Shown: piece by piece, positions 24,826-34,695 of the stretch
Layout of the letters: each line of letters opens with the position of its first letter
Numbering within the stretch: the stretch's first letter is position 1
Source: Clostridium sp.
GTDB taxonomy: Bacteria; Bacillota; Clostridia; Lachnospirales; Lachnospiraceae
Direction: 5' to 3'
Length of the DNA stretch: 64,000 bases
Assembly: GCA_018377235.1 (NCBI GenBank)
Contig: JAGZZT010000005.1
Coordinates: 1 to 64,000 of the forward strand
Translations under genes and position numbers: made by a program
Notes under the pieces: model-generated
The model's database searches: none
Told to the model about the DNA's origin: nothing
The model's input: the letters and a program-made list of their open reading frames with translations, nothing else

Positions 24826-26181
24826 TTATTTCTCTGCCGGAAGTTCTGCTGTAAATACGCTTCCTTCCCCAAAGACACTCTCCGCCCGGATGTCTCCTCC
24901 GTGAACTCTGGCAATCCACTCTGCCATGGAAAGTCCCAAACCAGTTCCCTCTGAGCTTCTGGAACGATCGGCCCTGTAAAACCGGTTAAATATCTGCCCT
25001 AAATCTTCCTTCTTAATTCCAATCCCTGTATCCTTCACCGTCAAAACGGCGTATCTGTCCCTCTTTCTCAGAAGAACCTCCACGCTGCCGCCTGGGCGAT
25101 TGTACCGGATAGCGTTCGACACCAGGTTATTGACCATGCGGATTAAGAGCGTCTCATCTCCTGTTATCTGAAGAGCCTCCGTTTTCCAGGTAAGCTTCAC
25201 CTGGCGCTCTTCGGCCTCAGACTCCAGCTCCTCGCAGACTGTTTCGCAGAGCAGATTCAGAGCTACCGATTCTCTCTCCGGCACAAATTTTCCATTTTCT
25301 GCCCGGCTCAGAAGGAGAAGCTGGGATACAATAGCATTCATTCTCTCAGACTGCTTTAAAACGGCTTCAAGCGCCTCTTTCTTTTCCTCTTCCCCAGCCT
25401 GCCCGGAAAGGGCAAACTCGCACTGTGAACGGATCACTGCAATCGGCGTGCGCAGCTCGTGAGAGACATCTGAGGAAAACTGCCGCTCAGTCTCAAAGGA
25501 GGCCTGAAGGCGGGCCAGCATCTCATTTATAGTATCTCCCAGACGATTCAGCTCATCTCCTCGTCCGTCCGTTTCGATCCGCTGGCTCAAGTCGCTTCCT
25601 GAGCCAATGGCCCTGGCTGTCTCTGCCATCTGTTTTACTGGCCTGAACGCCCTCTTCGTAATCCGGCAGCCTCCGAAAGCGGCTATTGCCGCCAGAAGCG
25701 GAAGAGCAGATCCAAACAGAAGAGGCAGATTTCCCAGCGCCTGGCCGTACTCTGTCATAGAAATCATTCCCCGCACCCAGAAGCCGGCGTCCGTTCCTTC
25801 TGAATACACATCGTAAATCATCCACCGCTCTCTGCCGCTGGAGGCTGTCTTAATTGTCTGATCCTCCAAAAGGGAATCTACCTGAATTCCCCGCGTTACT
25901 TTAGGCGCCAGGAGACGTCCCTTTGTATCATAGAGAAACACAGAAACGCCATTTTTATAAAAATCCAGTTCCTCTGTGTCCAGTTCCCCATACCGGAAGC
26001 TGACCTGTGAAACAGCGTCTGTCACTGTGTCTACCAGCTGCTCTCTCATCTGCCTTCCTGACATGCGGCGGGAGGATGAAATCAGATATACTGCTGTAAT
26101 TCCAAACACGAGAACCATAAAAAAGGTATACCACAGTGTCACTCTGGCCTTAATGGAAAGTCCCTTATGCCTCTTCTTCAT
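24826..26181 (-). CDS. Two-component sensor histidine kinase
   Basis: A 451-residue membrane sensor. Two membrane helices (about 12-32 and 155-175) enclose a small extracytoplasmic domain, then a HAMP linker, a HisKA domain with SSDVSHELRTPIAVIR (phospho-His) and a HATPase domain with the N box MVNNLVSNAIRYN, DTGIGI, and GTGLGLS. It phosphorylates the OmpR-type regulator encoded 4 bp upstream. The signal is not known; divergent linkage to a lipoprotein gene hints at an envelope signal. GGAGGAG precedes the ATG. Confidence 0.93.
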   Translation of the reverse strand: MKKRHKGLSIKARVTLWYTFFMVLVFGITAVYLISSSRRMSGRQMREQLVDTVTDAVSQVSFRYGELDTEELDFYKNGVSVFLYDTKGRLLAPKVTRGIQVDSLLEDQTIKTASSGRERWMIYDVYSEGTDAGFWVRGMISMTEYGQALGNLPLLFGSALPLLAAIAAFGGCRITKRAFRPVKQMAETARAIGSGSDLSQRIETDGRGDELNRLGDTINEMLARLQASFETERQFSSDVSHELRTPIAVIRSQCEFALSGQAGEEEKKEALEAVLKQSERMNAIVSQLLLLSRAENGKFVPERESVALNLLCETVCEELESEAEERQVKLTWKTEALQITGDETLLIRMVNNLVSNAIRYNRPGGSVEVLLRKRDRYAVLTVKDTGIGIKKEDLGQIFNRFYRADRSRSSEGTGLGLSMAEWIARVHGGDIRAESVFGEGSVFTAELPAEK

Positions 26182-26185
26182 GATA

Positions 26186-26857
26186 TTACTCCTCCCGCAG
26201 AGTATACCCGGCTCCCCGGACTGTATGAATCAGTTTTTTCTCAAAAGGGTCATCCAGCTTTTTTCTGAGATATCGAATGTATACATCCACAATGTTGCTT
26301 CCTCCCTCAAAGCCGTAATCCCAGACCTGATTTTCCAGCTGGGTTCTGGATAACACAGCTCCTTTATGGCGGATTAAGGACTCCAAAAGGGCGAATTCCC
26401 TGGTAGAAAGGCTGATCTCCTTTCCTCCCCTGATCACTTTCCTGGCAGAAAATTCAACTGTCAGGTCTCCCACTGAGACAGCATCTGTCTTCTCTGTAGA
26501 ACGTCTTCTCAAAAGAGCCCTGATCCGGGCCGCCAGCTCCTCAAATTCAAAAGGTTTTGTCAGATAATCATCTGCCCCGGCGTCCAGGCCGTTCACCCGG
26601 TCTCCCACTGAGTCTCTAGCAGTCAGAAGCAGCACCGGAATCTGGCTTCCCCGGCTTCTCAAAGTTCGCAGCACCGCCAAACCATCCATTTTCGGCATCA
26701 TAATGTCCAGGACAGCCACGTCATACTCTGTGTTCTCCAGATAGTAAAGAGCCTCCTCCCCATCCGGACAGCCATCCACTCCAAAGCCAGCCGCTTTGAG
26801 CCGTTTTGCGGTAATCTCCCGAAGATCCGGCTCATCCTCTGCAAGCAAAATTCTCAT
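26186..26857 (-). CDS. OmpR-family response regulator
   Basis: A 223-residue DNA-binding regulator: receiver domain with the acidic pocket EDE (7-9), phospho-acceptor D51 in LDIMMPKMDG and LTKPF, then a winged-helix output domain ending GAGYTLREE. It forms an operon with the kinase gene (4-bp gap) and is divergent from the lipoprotein gene at 27057, a common layout for a target gene. AGGAGG precedes the ATG. Confidence 0.94.
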   Translation of the reverse strand: MRILLAEDEPDLREITAKRLKAAGFGVDGCPDGEEALYYLENTEYDVAVLDIMMPKMDGLAVLRTLRSRGSQIPVLLLTARDSVGDRVNGLDAGADDYLTKPFEFEELAARIRALLRRRSTEKTDAVSVGDLTVEFSARKVIRGGKEISLSTREFALLESLIRHKGAVLSRTQLENQVWDYGFEGGSNIVDVYIRYLRKKLDDPFEKKLIHTVRGAGYTLREE

Positions 26858-27056
26858 ATGGTTCCTCCTCGCTTATTTCTCAACTTTATTTTTTCTTCTA
26901 TATTTTATCATTTTTTATTATTTCTAATGTATTTTTAATTTTACTCTTGTAAACTATAGTTATCAACAGAAAGCATGAGAAACTAGGACAGGAAGAACTT
27001 TCATAGTTCTTAAAATATTTATATTTTTTATGTAATCAGCAAAAGGAGGATTTTTT

Positions 27057-27749
27057 ATGAAACGCAATGACAACAAATATGACGCAAGATCTGCACATGG
27101 CAGAGGAATCATGAAAACAGCGGCTGCCGGAACACTTCTGGCTCTTCTCCTTGCCGGATGCTCCGGGCAGAATCCAGTTAAAACGCAGCCCATATCTTCC
27201 ATGGAAAGTTCTGAGGGGGGAAAGGCAGAAACTTCACAGGACGATATATCCCTGACAGCTCCTTCGCAGACAGATGTCCTGGCAGAAAACGCTTCACTTC
27301 CATCAGAGGAAGAAAGCTATTACAAAGTCAAGGCAGAGCTGGATGCCATTGACATTGACATCGAAAATCTGGAAGCAGATTACCGGATTGGAAAGCTGTC
27401 CAGAGAAGATTTCACCGCACAGAAATCGCAGCTGGAAGCTCAGGAAAATTCCCTGGAACAGGAAAAAGACCAGCTGGAAGACAGCATGGATCTGGCCTAT
27501 CTCCAGAGCAATCCCTCTGTCCCCAGCGGCAGTCTTGACGAACTCCGCTCTGCTAAGGCTGAACTGGAAAAGAAGGAGCGGCAGCTGGAAGCCCAGGAAG
27601 ATTCCCTGGAACGAAGCTACCAGGCCGGGGAAATATCAAGAGAAGACTTTATCACTCAGCAGATTGAAATTATCCGAAGTGAGGAAAGCATAGATCGAGA
27701 GGACGACCTGCTGGAGCAGGCTATGGAGGCTATGGGGTTTGACGATTAA
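27057..27749 (+). CDS. Coiled-coil lipoprotein with duplicated SHOCT-like motif
   Basis: A 230-residue lipoprotein: signal peptide with lipobox LLAGC (Cys about residue 35), a Ser/Thr-rich linker, then charged alpha-helical coils. A block of about 30 residues occurs twice: YRIGKLSREDFTAQ near residues 111-124 and YQAGEISREDFITQ near 189-202, each with a neighbouring LEAQE-x-SLE. This resembles the SHOCT oligomerisation motif. AAAGGAGG precedes the ATG. It is divergent from the two-component genes, so it may be their target or a signal modulator. Its 3' end overlaps that of recN by 20 bp. The function is unknown. Confidence 0.65.
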   Translation: MKRNDNKYDARSAHGRGIMKTAAAGTLLALLLAGCSGQNPVKTQPISSMESSEGGKAETSQDDISLTAPSQTDVLAENASLPSEEESYYKVKAELDAIDIDIENLEADYRIGKLSREDFTAQKSQLEAQENSLEQEKDQLEDSMDLAYLQSNPSVPSGSLDELRSAKAELEKKERQLEAQEDSLERSYQAGEISREDFITQQIEIIRSEESIDREDDLLEQAMEAMGFDD

Positions 27750-29409
27750 GGCGCTTCTTCTCTGCAGCCAGCGCCCGCATTTCCCGGGCGTTCTGGCGCA
27801 CGGCCTCCGTAATCTCCGCTCCGCCAAGGAGTCTTGCCAGCTCGTCAGTCATCTGTTCCTCGGACAAACGTTTAATCTGTGTCACGGTTCTGCTGTCCTT
27901 TGTGGTCTTTCGTATCTCATAGTGGCTGTCAGCCATGGCCGCAATCTGAGGCAGATGGGTAATGCAGATGACCTGATGATTTCCTGCAATAAGACTCAGC
28001 TTCTCAGACACCATCTGCGCCGTCCGGCCGCTGATTCCTGTATCAATCTCATCGAAAATCAGTGTGGGAATATCGTCTGTATCCGCTAAAACAGCCTTAA
28101 TAGCCAGCATAATTCTCGACAGCTCTCCTCCGGATGCCACGGCTCCCAGAGGGCGCGGCGGCTCGCCCGGATTGGTGGAAATCAAAAACTCCGCCTCGTC
28201 AAATCCGCCTGCGGTGTAGTGGGAGAGACGGCGAAATCCCATGGTAAACTCTACATTTAAGAAATTCAGGTCTGAAAGGCCTTCCCTCATTCGCTCTGTC
28301 AGAGTCTGAGCCGTTTCCCGGCGAATTCTGGACAGTTCCTCACAGAGAGTCTCCAGACGGCCTTCCAGCTCTGCAAAACGGCATTCTGTCTCCTCCCTCC
28401 TCAGGTCAAAGTGTTCCAGCTCCTCCAGCTTTTCCCTCTTCTTATCCAGGCTGTTTAGCACCTTTTCTATGGTGTCACCGTATTTGTTTTCCAGTCCCCG
28501 GATCAGATCAAGGCGCTCCTCCGTCTCGCGAAAAGCCTCCTCATCGAAGGTCATGCCCTCCATATAGGAAGAAATTTCCCTGTTTAAGTCGCTCATCAGT
28601 GCGTCCACATCGTAGAGCTGATCCCGGATGCCGGAAATCCCCTCGTCATACTCTGCCGCCTTCTCCACTGCCAGAAGAGCCTTTGCAACAGCATCCCCAT
28701 TAACTGCCTGATAGGCCTCCGACAGACTTTCTACGATCTTACGGCTATTAGAAAAACGGCGATAGGCGCTCTCCAGTTCTTCCTCTTCGCCTGGTTTCAG
28801 CCCGGCGTTCTCAATTTCCTCGATCTCAAAGCGCAGAAAATCTGTCTCCCTCAGAAGCTGATCCCTGCCGCTCCGGTAATATTCCAGCTTTTTTTTCACA
28901 GCTGTGTACTCCTGGTAAGCTTCCTCTGTCTGTTCTTTTAATTTGGCAATTCTGGATTTTCCATACTCATCAAGGATTTCGAGATGCTTGGTGTGATAGA
29001 GAAGGGACTGATGCTCATGCTGTCCGTGAATATCAATAAGGATTCCCGTAATCTCCCGAAGCTTGGCAGCTGTCACCGTTTCGTCATTAATGCGGCTGAT
29101 GCTTCTGGAAGGCATGATTTTCTTCGATATGATAAGATTTCCGTCTGCATCAGGGCAGACCTCCCTAGCGGCCAGCTCCTGCCGCTTCTTTTCATCTGTA
29201 ACAGAAAATACCAGCTCTACATAGGCGTAATCGCAGCCCTGGCGGATCATGTCCTTCGACGTTTTTCCGCCCAGAGCTGCGTTTACAGAACCGATGATAA
29301 CCGATTTTCCTGCTCCTGTCTCTCCTGTCAGGATATTAAGCCCTTCCTCAAATTCCACCTCAGCGGAATCAATCAGAGCCAGGTTTCTGACGCTCAGATG
29401 AAACAGCAT
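27730..29409 (-). CDS. recN: DNA repair protein RecN
   Basis: SMC-like ATPase acting early in double-strand break repair. The 559-residue protein has Walker A GETGAGKS (29-36), central coiled coils, the signature LASGGELSRIMLA-type block (VASGGELSRIMLAIKA) and Walker B TLIFDEIDTGISG. It is the last gene of the nusB-argR run, as in many Firmicutes where argR and recN are neighbours. AAGAGGTG precedes the ATG. The stop lies inside the convergent lipoprotein gene. Confidence 0.96.
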   Translation of the reverse strand: MLFHLSVRNLALIDSAEVEFEEGLNILTGETGAGKSVIIGSVNAALGGKTSKDMIRQGCDYAYVELVFSVTDEKKRQELAAREVCPDADGNLIISKKIMPSRSISRINDETVTAAKLREITGILIDIHGQHEHQSLLYHTKHLEILDEYGKSRIAKLKEQTEEAYQEYTAVKKKLEYYRSGRDQLLRETDFLRFEIEEIENAGLKPGEEEELESAYRRFSNSRKIVESLSEAYQAVNGDAVAKALLAVEKAAEYDEGISGIRDQLYDVDALMSDLNREISSYMEGMTFDEEAFRETEERLDLIRGLENKYGDTIEKVLNSLDKKREKLEELEHFDLRREETECRFAELEGRLETLCEELSRIRRETAQTLTERMREGLSDLNFLNVEFTMGFRRLSHYTAGGFDEAEFLISTNPGEPPRPLGAVASGGELSRIMLAIKAVLADTDDIPTLIFDEIDTGISGRTAQMVSEKLSLIAGNHQVICITHLPQIAAMADSHYEIRKTTKDSRTVTQIKRLSEEQMTDELARLLGGAEITEAVRQNAREMRALAAEKKRLNRQTP

Positions 29410-29453
29410 GGTATCACCTCTTTCTATTATAACTGTCCGTCCTCCGGACTTTT

Positions 29454-29906
29454 TTAATGATTGACTATCTTTTTTAATTTATCCATCAGAAGGATGGTAT
29501 CGTCCACGCTTCTGACCGCGCACATAATGGTATCATCTCCTGCTATACAGCCCACAACTTCGCTGAAATGAATAGCGTCCAGAGCAGCAGCCACCGCCAT
29601 GGCCATACCCGCTACTGTTTTAATCACCAAAATGTTCTGCGCCATATCCATGGAGAGAAAGCCATCTCTCAGAATACGGATGTACTTATCGTTAAAAGCT
29701 GTCTGCTGCGGGTGAAACACTGCGTATTTCTGCCGTCCATGCTCCCCCTGGATCTTAGAAAGCTTTAACTCTCTGATATCCCTGGACACAGTGGCCTGCG
29801 TAACATTGTAGCCCTCCTTATTCAGGTACTCTGCCAGCTCCTCCTGAGTCTCAATATTATATTTTCCAATCAGTTCCACAATTTTGCTGTGACGTTCCAG
29901 TTTCAT
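29454..29906 (-). CDS. argR: Arginine repressor ArgR
   Basis: Arginine-responsive regulator of arginine synthesis and catabolism. The 150-residue protein shows the N-terminal winged helix (QATVSRDIRELKLSKI, about 37-52) and the C-terminal hexamerisation and arginine-binding part (GCIAGDDTIMCAVRS). GGGGAG precedes the ATG. It lies between nadK and recN, a conserved order. Confidence 0.95.
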   Translation of the reverse strand: MKLERHSKIVELIGKYNIETQEELAEYLNKEGYNVTQATVSRDIRELKLSKIQGEHGRQKYAVFHPQQTAFNDKYIRILRDGFLSMDMAQNILVIKTVAGMAMAVAAALDAIHFSEVVGCIAGDDTIMCAVRSVDDTILLMDKLKKIVNH

Positions 29907-29934
29907 GTGTTATCTCCCCTTCTTTTCATCTGCC

Positions 29935-30801
29935 TTAAATCTGCTTCATCCGATCCCTCAGATTTTCTAAAAACGATACCTTTTTCAGGCGAACCAGCGT
30001 AGTTACTGTCTCTGACCGTTCAATCCGCACCAGATCTCCGTTTTTTAAATTCACCTGAGTGTCTCCATCAAAACTCAAAAACTTTCCCGTCTCCCCCCGT
30101 CCTGTAATTTCCAGCTCAATCACCCGATCCGGCGCCAGCACCACGCTTCTGGAATTCAGCGTGTGAGGGCAGATAGGTGTCAGCAGAATCATCTCTGAAT
30201 CCGGCACCGCGATGGGGCCTCCTGCTGACAGATTGTAGGCCGTAGATCCAGTTGGTGTGGCGGCAATGATTCCATCCGCCGAATAATCGTTTAAAAACTC
30301 CCCGTCAATTGAAAGGTTAAACCGGAGCATATTCAGCCCCATTCTGGAGAGGACAATGTCATTCAGGGCAATATCCTCCGCCACAACCTTTCCGTCTGAA
30401 ATCACGGTTCCCTTTAACATAATCCGCTGCTCCAGCCCATAGCGATCGGCAATCAGCTCATCTAAAGCGGGGAAAATATCCTCCTCCCGCCCAATCTGAG
30501 CCAAATATCCCAGCGTGCCCATGTTGACTCCCAGCAGCGGAATATTGCTTCCTGCCAGATCTCTGGCAGCCTGAATCAGAGTTCCATCTCCTCCCAGCAC
30601 AATGGCGCACTCAATCCAGCCAGGAACCGCCTCCCTGTCTGTGTAGCGGAACTGCGGCCTCCGGGCTTTTCGTACGTCTGTGTCGCTGGCGTCCCACACC
30701 ACGCACTCACAGCCCTTCTTCTCCAGGTAGCCTCGGATCAATTCTGCCCCATATTCTGCCTTTTTCTTTGAGTGGTTGACAATCATATAAAAATATTTCA
30801 T
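29935..30801 (-). CDS. nadK: NAD kinase
   Basis: Phosphorylates NAD to NADP with ATP or polyphosphate. The 288-residue protein has GGDGT at 70-74 and the NDYSADGIIAATPTGSTAY block. It lies between tlyA and argR in the leftward operon. Confidence 0.95.
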   Translation of the reverse strand: MKYFYMIVNHSKKKAEYGAELIRGYLEKKGCECVVWDASDTDVRKARRPQFRYTDREAVPGWIECAIVLGGDGTLIQAARDLAGSNIPLLGVNMGTLGYLAQIGREEDIFPALDELIADRYGLEQRIMLKGTVISDGKVVAEDIALNDIVLSRMGLNMLRFNLSIDGEFLNDYSADGIIAATPTGSTAYNLSAGGPIAVPDSEMILLTPICPHTLNSRSVVLAPDRVIELEITGRGETGKFLSFDGDTQVNLKNGDLVRIERSETVTTLVRLKKVSFLENLRDRMKQI

Positions 30802-30858
30802 CTCACCTGCTCCGCCTTTCCGATTCTTCCCTTCTCCCCTTAAGCCTCTTCGCTTCTG

Positions 30859-31665
30859 CTATTTATCCAGCTCTCTGTGAGCTGCCTCCACCACATCTCC
30901 AGGGCTTATCGGCAGCTCTTCCCTGCCGTCCCCTCCGCTATTCTGCAGGTGAAGAAGATATTCAATATTTCCCTCTGGCCCCTTAATGGGGGAATATTCC
31001 AGATTCAGCACCTGAAAGCCAATAGCCTTTGCAAAGGAAATCACCGTTTCAATAACCTCCAGATGGGTGCTCTTCTCACGGACTACTCCCTTTTTTCCTA
31101 CCTTCTCGCGCCCCGCCTCGAACTGCGGCTTAATCAGACATACAATCTGTCCGTTCTCTGTGAGAAGCTCCTTAACCGGTCCCAGCACCTTCGTCAGAGA
31201 AATAAAGGAAACATCGATAGAGGAAAACTCCACCGGATCCCCAATGTCATCAGGAGTCACATAGCGGATATTCGTCTTCTCCATGCAGACTACCCGCGGA
31301 TCGTTTCTCAATTTCCAGGCCAGCTGTCCGTGTCCTACGTCCACCGAGTAAACCTTCACCGCCCCGTTTTGGAGCATACAGTCTGTAAATCCTCCTGTGG
31401 AGGCGCCTACGTCCATGCACACCTTTCCGTCAAGCTCTACGCCAAAATGAGTCATGGCTTTCTCTAATTTCAATCCGCCACGGCTCACATATTTTAAAAC
31501 GGCTCCTCTGACCTCCACCTTAGCCTTCTCGTCAAAGGCAGTGCCGGCCTTGTCCTCCTTCTGACCGTCCACATAGACGATTCCGGACATAATAATCGCC
31601 TTTGCCTTTTCTCTCGACTCTGCCAGCCCGTGTTTCACCAGCAGAACGTCCAGACGTTCCTTCAT
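30859..31665 (-). CDS. tlyA: TlyA-family rRNA 2'-O-methyltransferase
   Basis: A 268-residue protein with an N-terminal S4 RNA-binding domain (RLDVLLVKHGLAESREKA) and a FtsJ-like methyltransferase domain (VCMDVGASTGGFTD, SAM motif near 80-93; KPQFEAG). The family methylates 16S and/or 23S rRNA and was once annotated hemolysin A. GGAGG is 6 nt before the ATG, 11 bp after dxs. Confidence 0.93.
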   Translation of the reverse strand: MKERLDVLLVKHGLAESREKAKAIIMSGIVYVDGQKEDKAGTAFDEKAKVEVRGAVLKYVSRGGLKLEKAMTHFGVELDGKVCMDVGASTGGFTDCMLQNGAVKVYSVDVGHGQLAWKLRNDPRVVCMEKTNIRYVTPDDIGDPVEFSSIDVSFISLTKVLGPVKELLTENGQIVCLIKPQFEAGREKVGKKGVVREKSTHLEVIETVISFAKAIGFQVLNLEYSPIKGPEGNIEYLLHLQNSGGDGREELPISPGDVVEAAHRELDK

Positions 31666-31676
31666 CTGCTGCCTCC

Positions 31677-33536
31677 TTATAAAAAGTATTCTTTTATCTT
31701 CTTTAAAATAGAATCGCTGTCAATTCCCAGATCACTTCTGAGAAGGGATACGTTTCCGTGCTCCACATAGGCGTCCGGCAGGGCAATATTCAGCACCTTA
31801 AGCTCTGGGTGATGTTTTTCCACATAATCTGTGATCCGCTCTCCATAGCCGCCCCGCAGCACGTTTTCCTCCAGAGTTACAATGACTCTGTGATTTTCAG
31901 CTAGCCGGTCCACGATATCCGTATCTGCCGGCTTAACAAAACGTCCGTTTACCAGCGTGCAGGACACTCCCATATTCTTCAGCTTCAGCCGCACGTGCTC
32001 TGCTGTGCTGACCATGCTTCCCACTGCTAAAAGCGCGATACCCGACTCCTCAAACAGCATCTCGCTCTTTCCGTACTCAATAGGCGCCAGAGCCTCCTTC
32101 AGCCCCCGGTAAGCCTGTCCTCTGGGATAGCGGATCGCCATAGGGCCGTCATACTCAATTCCAAATTGAATCATTTCCCGAAGCTCCCACAGGTTCTTAG
32201 GCGCCATCACGCTCATGTTAGGAATGGAGGAGAGAAAGCTCAGATCAAAAATGCCCTGGTGAGTCTCTCCATCGCTTCCCACCAGCCCGGCCCGATCCAC
32301 ACAGAAAAGTACCGGAAGATTCTGAATGCAGACATCGTGAAGAATCTGGTCATAGGCCCTCTGAAGGAAAGATGAATAAACAGCCACCACCGGTTTAAGA
32401 CCTGCTGCGGCCATACCGGCGGCTGAGGTCACCGCGTGCTCCTCCGCAATTCCCACATCGAAGAACCGCTCCGGATACAGCTTTTCAAATCTGGAAAGCC
32501 CCGTTCCGCCCGGCATGGCCGCAGTGACAGCCGCCACCTTTTTATCCTGCTCAGCAATCTGACAGATCGTCTTTGAAAATACATCCGTGTAGCTGGGATA
32601 GATCTTCGCTGCCAGAGGTTTTCCTGTCTTCATATCGAAGGGTTCCACACCGTGGAAGGCCGCAGGATTCTTCTCCGCCGGCTCATATCCCTTTCCCTTT
32701 TTTGTCAGCACATGGATCAGAACTGCATGATCCATCTTTTTGGCTTCCTTAAAAATCCGCACCAGCTGCTTTACATTGTGCCCGTCTACCGGACCGATAT
32801 AGGTAACTCCCATGTTTTCAAACCACATGCCGGGAATTAAAAGCTGCTTAATGCCATTTTTAGTCCTGGTCAGCGTCTGAACCATGCTGTTCCCCACTCT
32901 GGGAATGCTTCTTAAAGCCGCTACCACGGACTTTTTCAGCTCATTGTACCCCTCATCCGCCCTCAGATTGCTGAGGTAGCTGGAAATACCGCCCACATTT
33001 TTGGAAATGGACATATTATTGTCATTGAGAACTATAATGAAGTTCTTCTTAATCTGAGCCGCGTTATTCAGGGCCTCATAAGCCATGCCTCCGGTCAGAG
33101 CCCCGTCTCCAATAACAGAAATTACGGAATAGTCATCGCCTCTCACATCTCTTCCCAGAGCCATGCCCAGCCCCGCCGAGATAGAGGTAGAGCTGTGGCC
33201 TGTATCAAAGGCGTCAAAAGGGCTTTCCTTCCTCTTGGGAAATCCGCTTAATCCTCCATACTGGCGCAGCCCGTCGAAATTATCCTTCCGGCCGCTGAGA
33301 ATCTTGTGAGTATAGGACTGGTGCCCCACATCCCAGATAATCTTGTCTTTGGGCAGATCAAATGCAAGAAACAGCGCCATAGTAAGTTCCACCACGCCAA
33401 GATTTGACGCCAGATGACCTCCTGTACGGCTGATCTTTTCAATCAAAAAACTGCGGATCTCCTCCGCCAGCATCGTAAGCTCCCCATCCTTCAGCTTTTT
33501 AATATCATCTGGCCCATTGATTCTCTCCAAAATCAC
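31677..33536 (-). CDS. dxs: 1-deoxy-D-xylulose-5-phosphate synthase
   Basis: Thiamine-diphosphate enzyme for the first step of the MEP isoprenoid pathway, joining pyruvate and glyceraldehyde-3-phosphate. The 619-residue protein shows GDGALTGGMAYEALN (TPP site), GPVDGHN and GIAEEHAVTSAAGMA. The start is GTG (33534-33536) with AAGGTG 6 nt before it. It follows ispA by 19 bp, so prenyl precursor synthesis and chain elongation are grouped. Confidence 0.97.
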   Translation of the reverse strand: MILERINGPDDIKKLKDGELTMLAEEIRSFLIEKISRTGGHLASNLGVVELTMALFLAFDLPKDKIIWDVGHQSYTHKILSGRKDNFDGLRQYGGLSGFPKRKESPFDAFDTGHSSTSISAGLGMALGRDVRGDDYSVISVIGDGALTGGMAYEALNNAAQIKKNFIIVLNDNNMSISKNVGGISSYLSNLRADEGYNELKKSVVAALRSIPRVGNSMVQTLTRTKNGIKQLLIPGMWFENMGVTYIGPVDGHNVKQLVRIFKEAKKMDHAVLIHVLTKKGKGYEPAEKNPAAFHGVEPFDMKTGKPLAAKIYPSYTDVFSKTICQIAEQDKKVAAVTAAMPGGTGLSRFEKLYPERFFDVGIAEEHAVTSAAGMAAAGLKPVVAVYSSFLQRAYDQILHDVCIQNLPVLFCVDRAGLVGSDGETHQGIFDLSFLSSIPNMSVMAPKNLWELREMIQFGIEYDGPMAIRYPRGQAYRGLKEALAPIEYGKSEMLFEESGIALLAVGSMVSTAEHVRLKLKNMGVSCTLVNGRFVKPADTDIVDRLAENHRVIVTLEENVLRGGYGERITDYVEKHHPELKVLNIALPDAYVEHGNVSLLRSDLGIDSDSILKKIKEYFL

Positions 33537-33555
33537 GGCTTCACCTTCTCTCCCA

Positions 33556-34443
33556 TTATTTTTCCCTGTGTATCAGGAAGCGGATCAGGGCTTCCAGGAA
33601 TTCATTCCGGCCAGGAAGACCTGCCAGAAGATTTAACGCGTCATCTGACAGCCTTTCCACCTGGGCCTGGGCCTTCTCCATTCCTTCCAGAGTCACATAA
33701 GTGGTTTTATTGTTCTTCTCATCGCTGCCCACAGGCTTTCCTAAAACCTCCTGGCTGCTGGTCACATCCAGAATATCATCCTGAATCTGGAAAGCCAGTC
33801 CCACGTTTGCAGCAATTCTCTCCACTGTTTTAAGCTCCTGCTCGGAGGCTCCGGCCAGCACCGCCCCAATCATCATGGAAGCCTCTAACAAAGCGCCTGT
33901 CTTCAAACGGTAAATAAAGTCCAGCTGCTCCCTGGAAACCGGCTGATTCGTCAGCTCCACATCCACCGTCTGGCCCCCAATCATACCATAAATTCCCGTC
34001 TTTTCAGCCAGAATGCCAATACACCGGCCAACCCGGTCCGCATGCTCCGTCATGGCGAATGCACGGCTGGCCGTCTCCACAGCGTAGATTAAGAGAGCGT
34101 CCCCGGCCAGTACCGCCATATCATAGCCATAGGCCACCCAGGTCGTCTTTTTCCCTCTCCGGTACTCATCATTGTCCATACAAGGGAGATCATCGTGAAT
34201 CAGAGAGGAAGTGTGAATCATCTCCATAGCCGCCATAAAGGGCTCAATTTCCTTTCCTGTTCCGCCGAACAGCCGGTAAACCTCTCTCATCAGCAGAGGG
34301 CGCAGACGTTTTCCGCCAGCCTTCACACTGTAATTCATAGCCTCGAAAATTGTCTTCTGATATCCCTCTTCCTCTGGGAGAAAGGAGTAAACCACATCCT
34401 CCGTCTCTTTTGCATACTGTAAAAGCTGTTCCTTAAGCTCCAT
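33556..34443 (-). CDS. ispA: Farnesyl diphosphate synthase-type polyprenyl synthetase
   Basis: Cytosolic prenyltransferase condensing IPP with allylic diphosphates. The 295-residue protein has the first Asp-rich motif DDLPCMD (84-90) and the second FQIQDDILD, plus GGKRLRP for IPP binding. The ATG at 34443 has GGGAGGAG before it and overlaps the end of xseB by 11 bp; a start 17 codons upstream (34494) is rejected. Confidence 0.95.
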   Translation of the reverse strand: MELKEQLLQYAKETEDVVYSFLPEEEGYQKTIFEAMNYSVKAGGKRLRPLLMREVYRLFGGTGKEIEPFMAAMEMIHTSSLIHDDLPCMDNDEYRRGKKTTWVAYGYDMAVLAGDALLIYAVETASRAFAMTEHADRVGRCIGILAEKTGIYGMIGGQTVDVELTNQPVSREQLDFIYRLKTGALLEASMMIGAVLAGASEQELKTVERIAANVGLAFQIQDDILDVTSSQEVLGKPVGSDEKNNKTTYVTLEGMEKAQAQVERLSDDALNLLAGLPGRNEFLEALIRFLIHREK

Positions 34444-34678
34444 ATTCTCCTCCCATATCATCGATAACCAGAATCTGCTTTTCCACCCGATCAATCTTTC
34501 CTGAACAGGCCTTTACAAGCCTCATTCCCTCTTCGTAATACCGGAACGAATCCTCCAGAGAGCTGCTTCCGTCCTCCAGGCTCCCTATCACCTGATTCAG
34601 CCTCTCAAACAGCTCCTCAATGGAGCAGGAATCTAATTGTTCCTTTTCTGTCTCCGGCAGACGTTCCTTTCCTTCCAT
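34433..34678 (-). CDS. xseB: Exonuclease VII small subunit
   Basis: An 81-residue helical protein (FERLNQVIGSLEDGSSSLEDSF-type core) that binds XseA to form single-strand-specific exonuclease VII. It lies 17 bp after xseA and overlaps ispA by 11 bp, indicating translational coupling. Confidence 0.92.
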   Translation of the reverse strand: MEGKERLPETEKEQLDSCSIEELFERLNQVIGSLEDGSSSLEDSFRYYEEGMRLVKACSGKIDRVEKQILVIDDMGGEYGA

Positions 34679-34695
34679 GCCTTTTCCTCGCTTTT

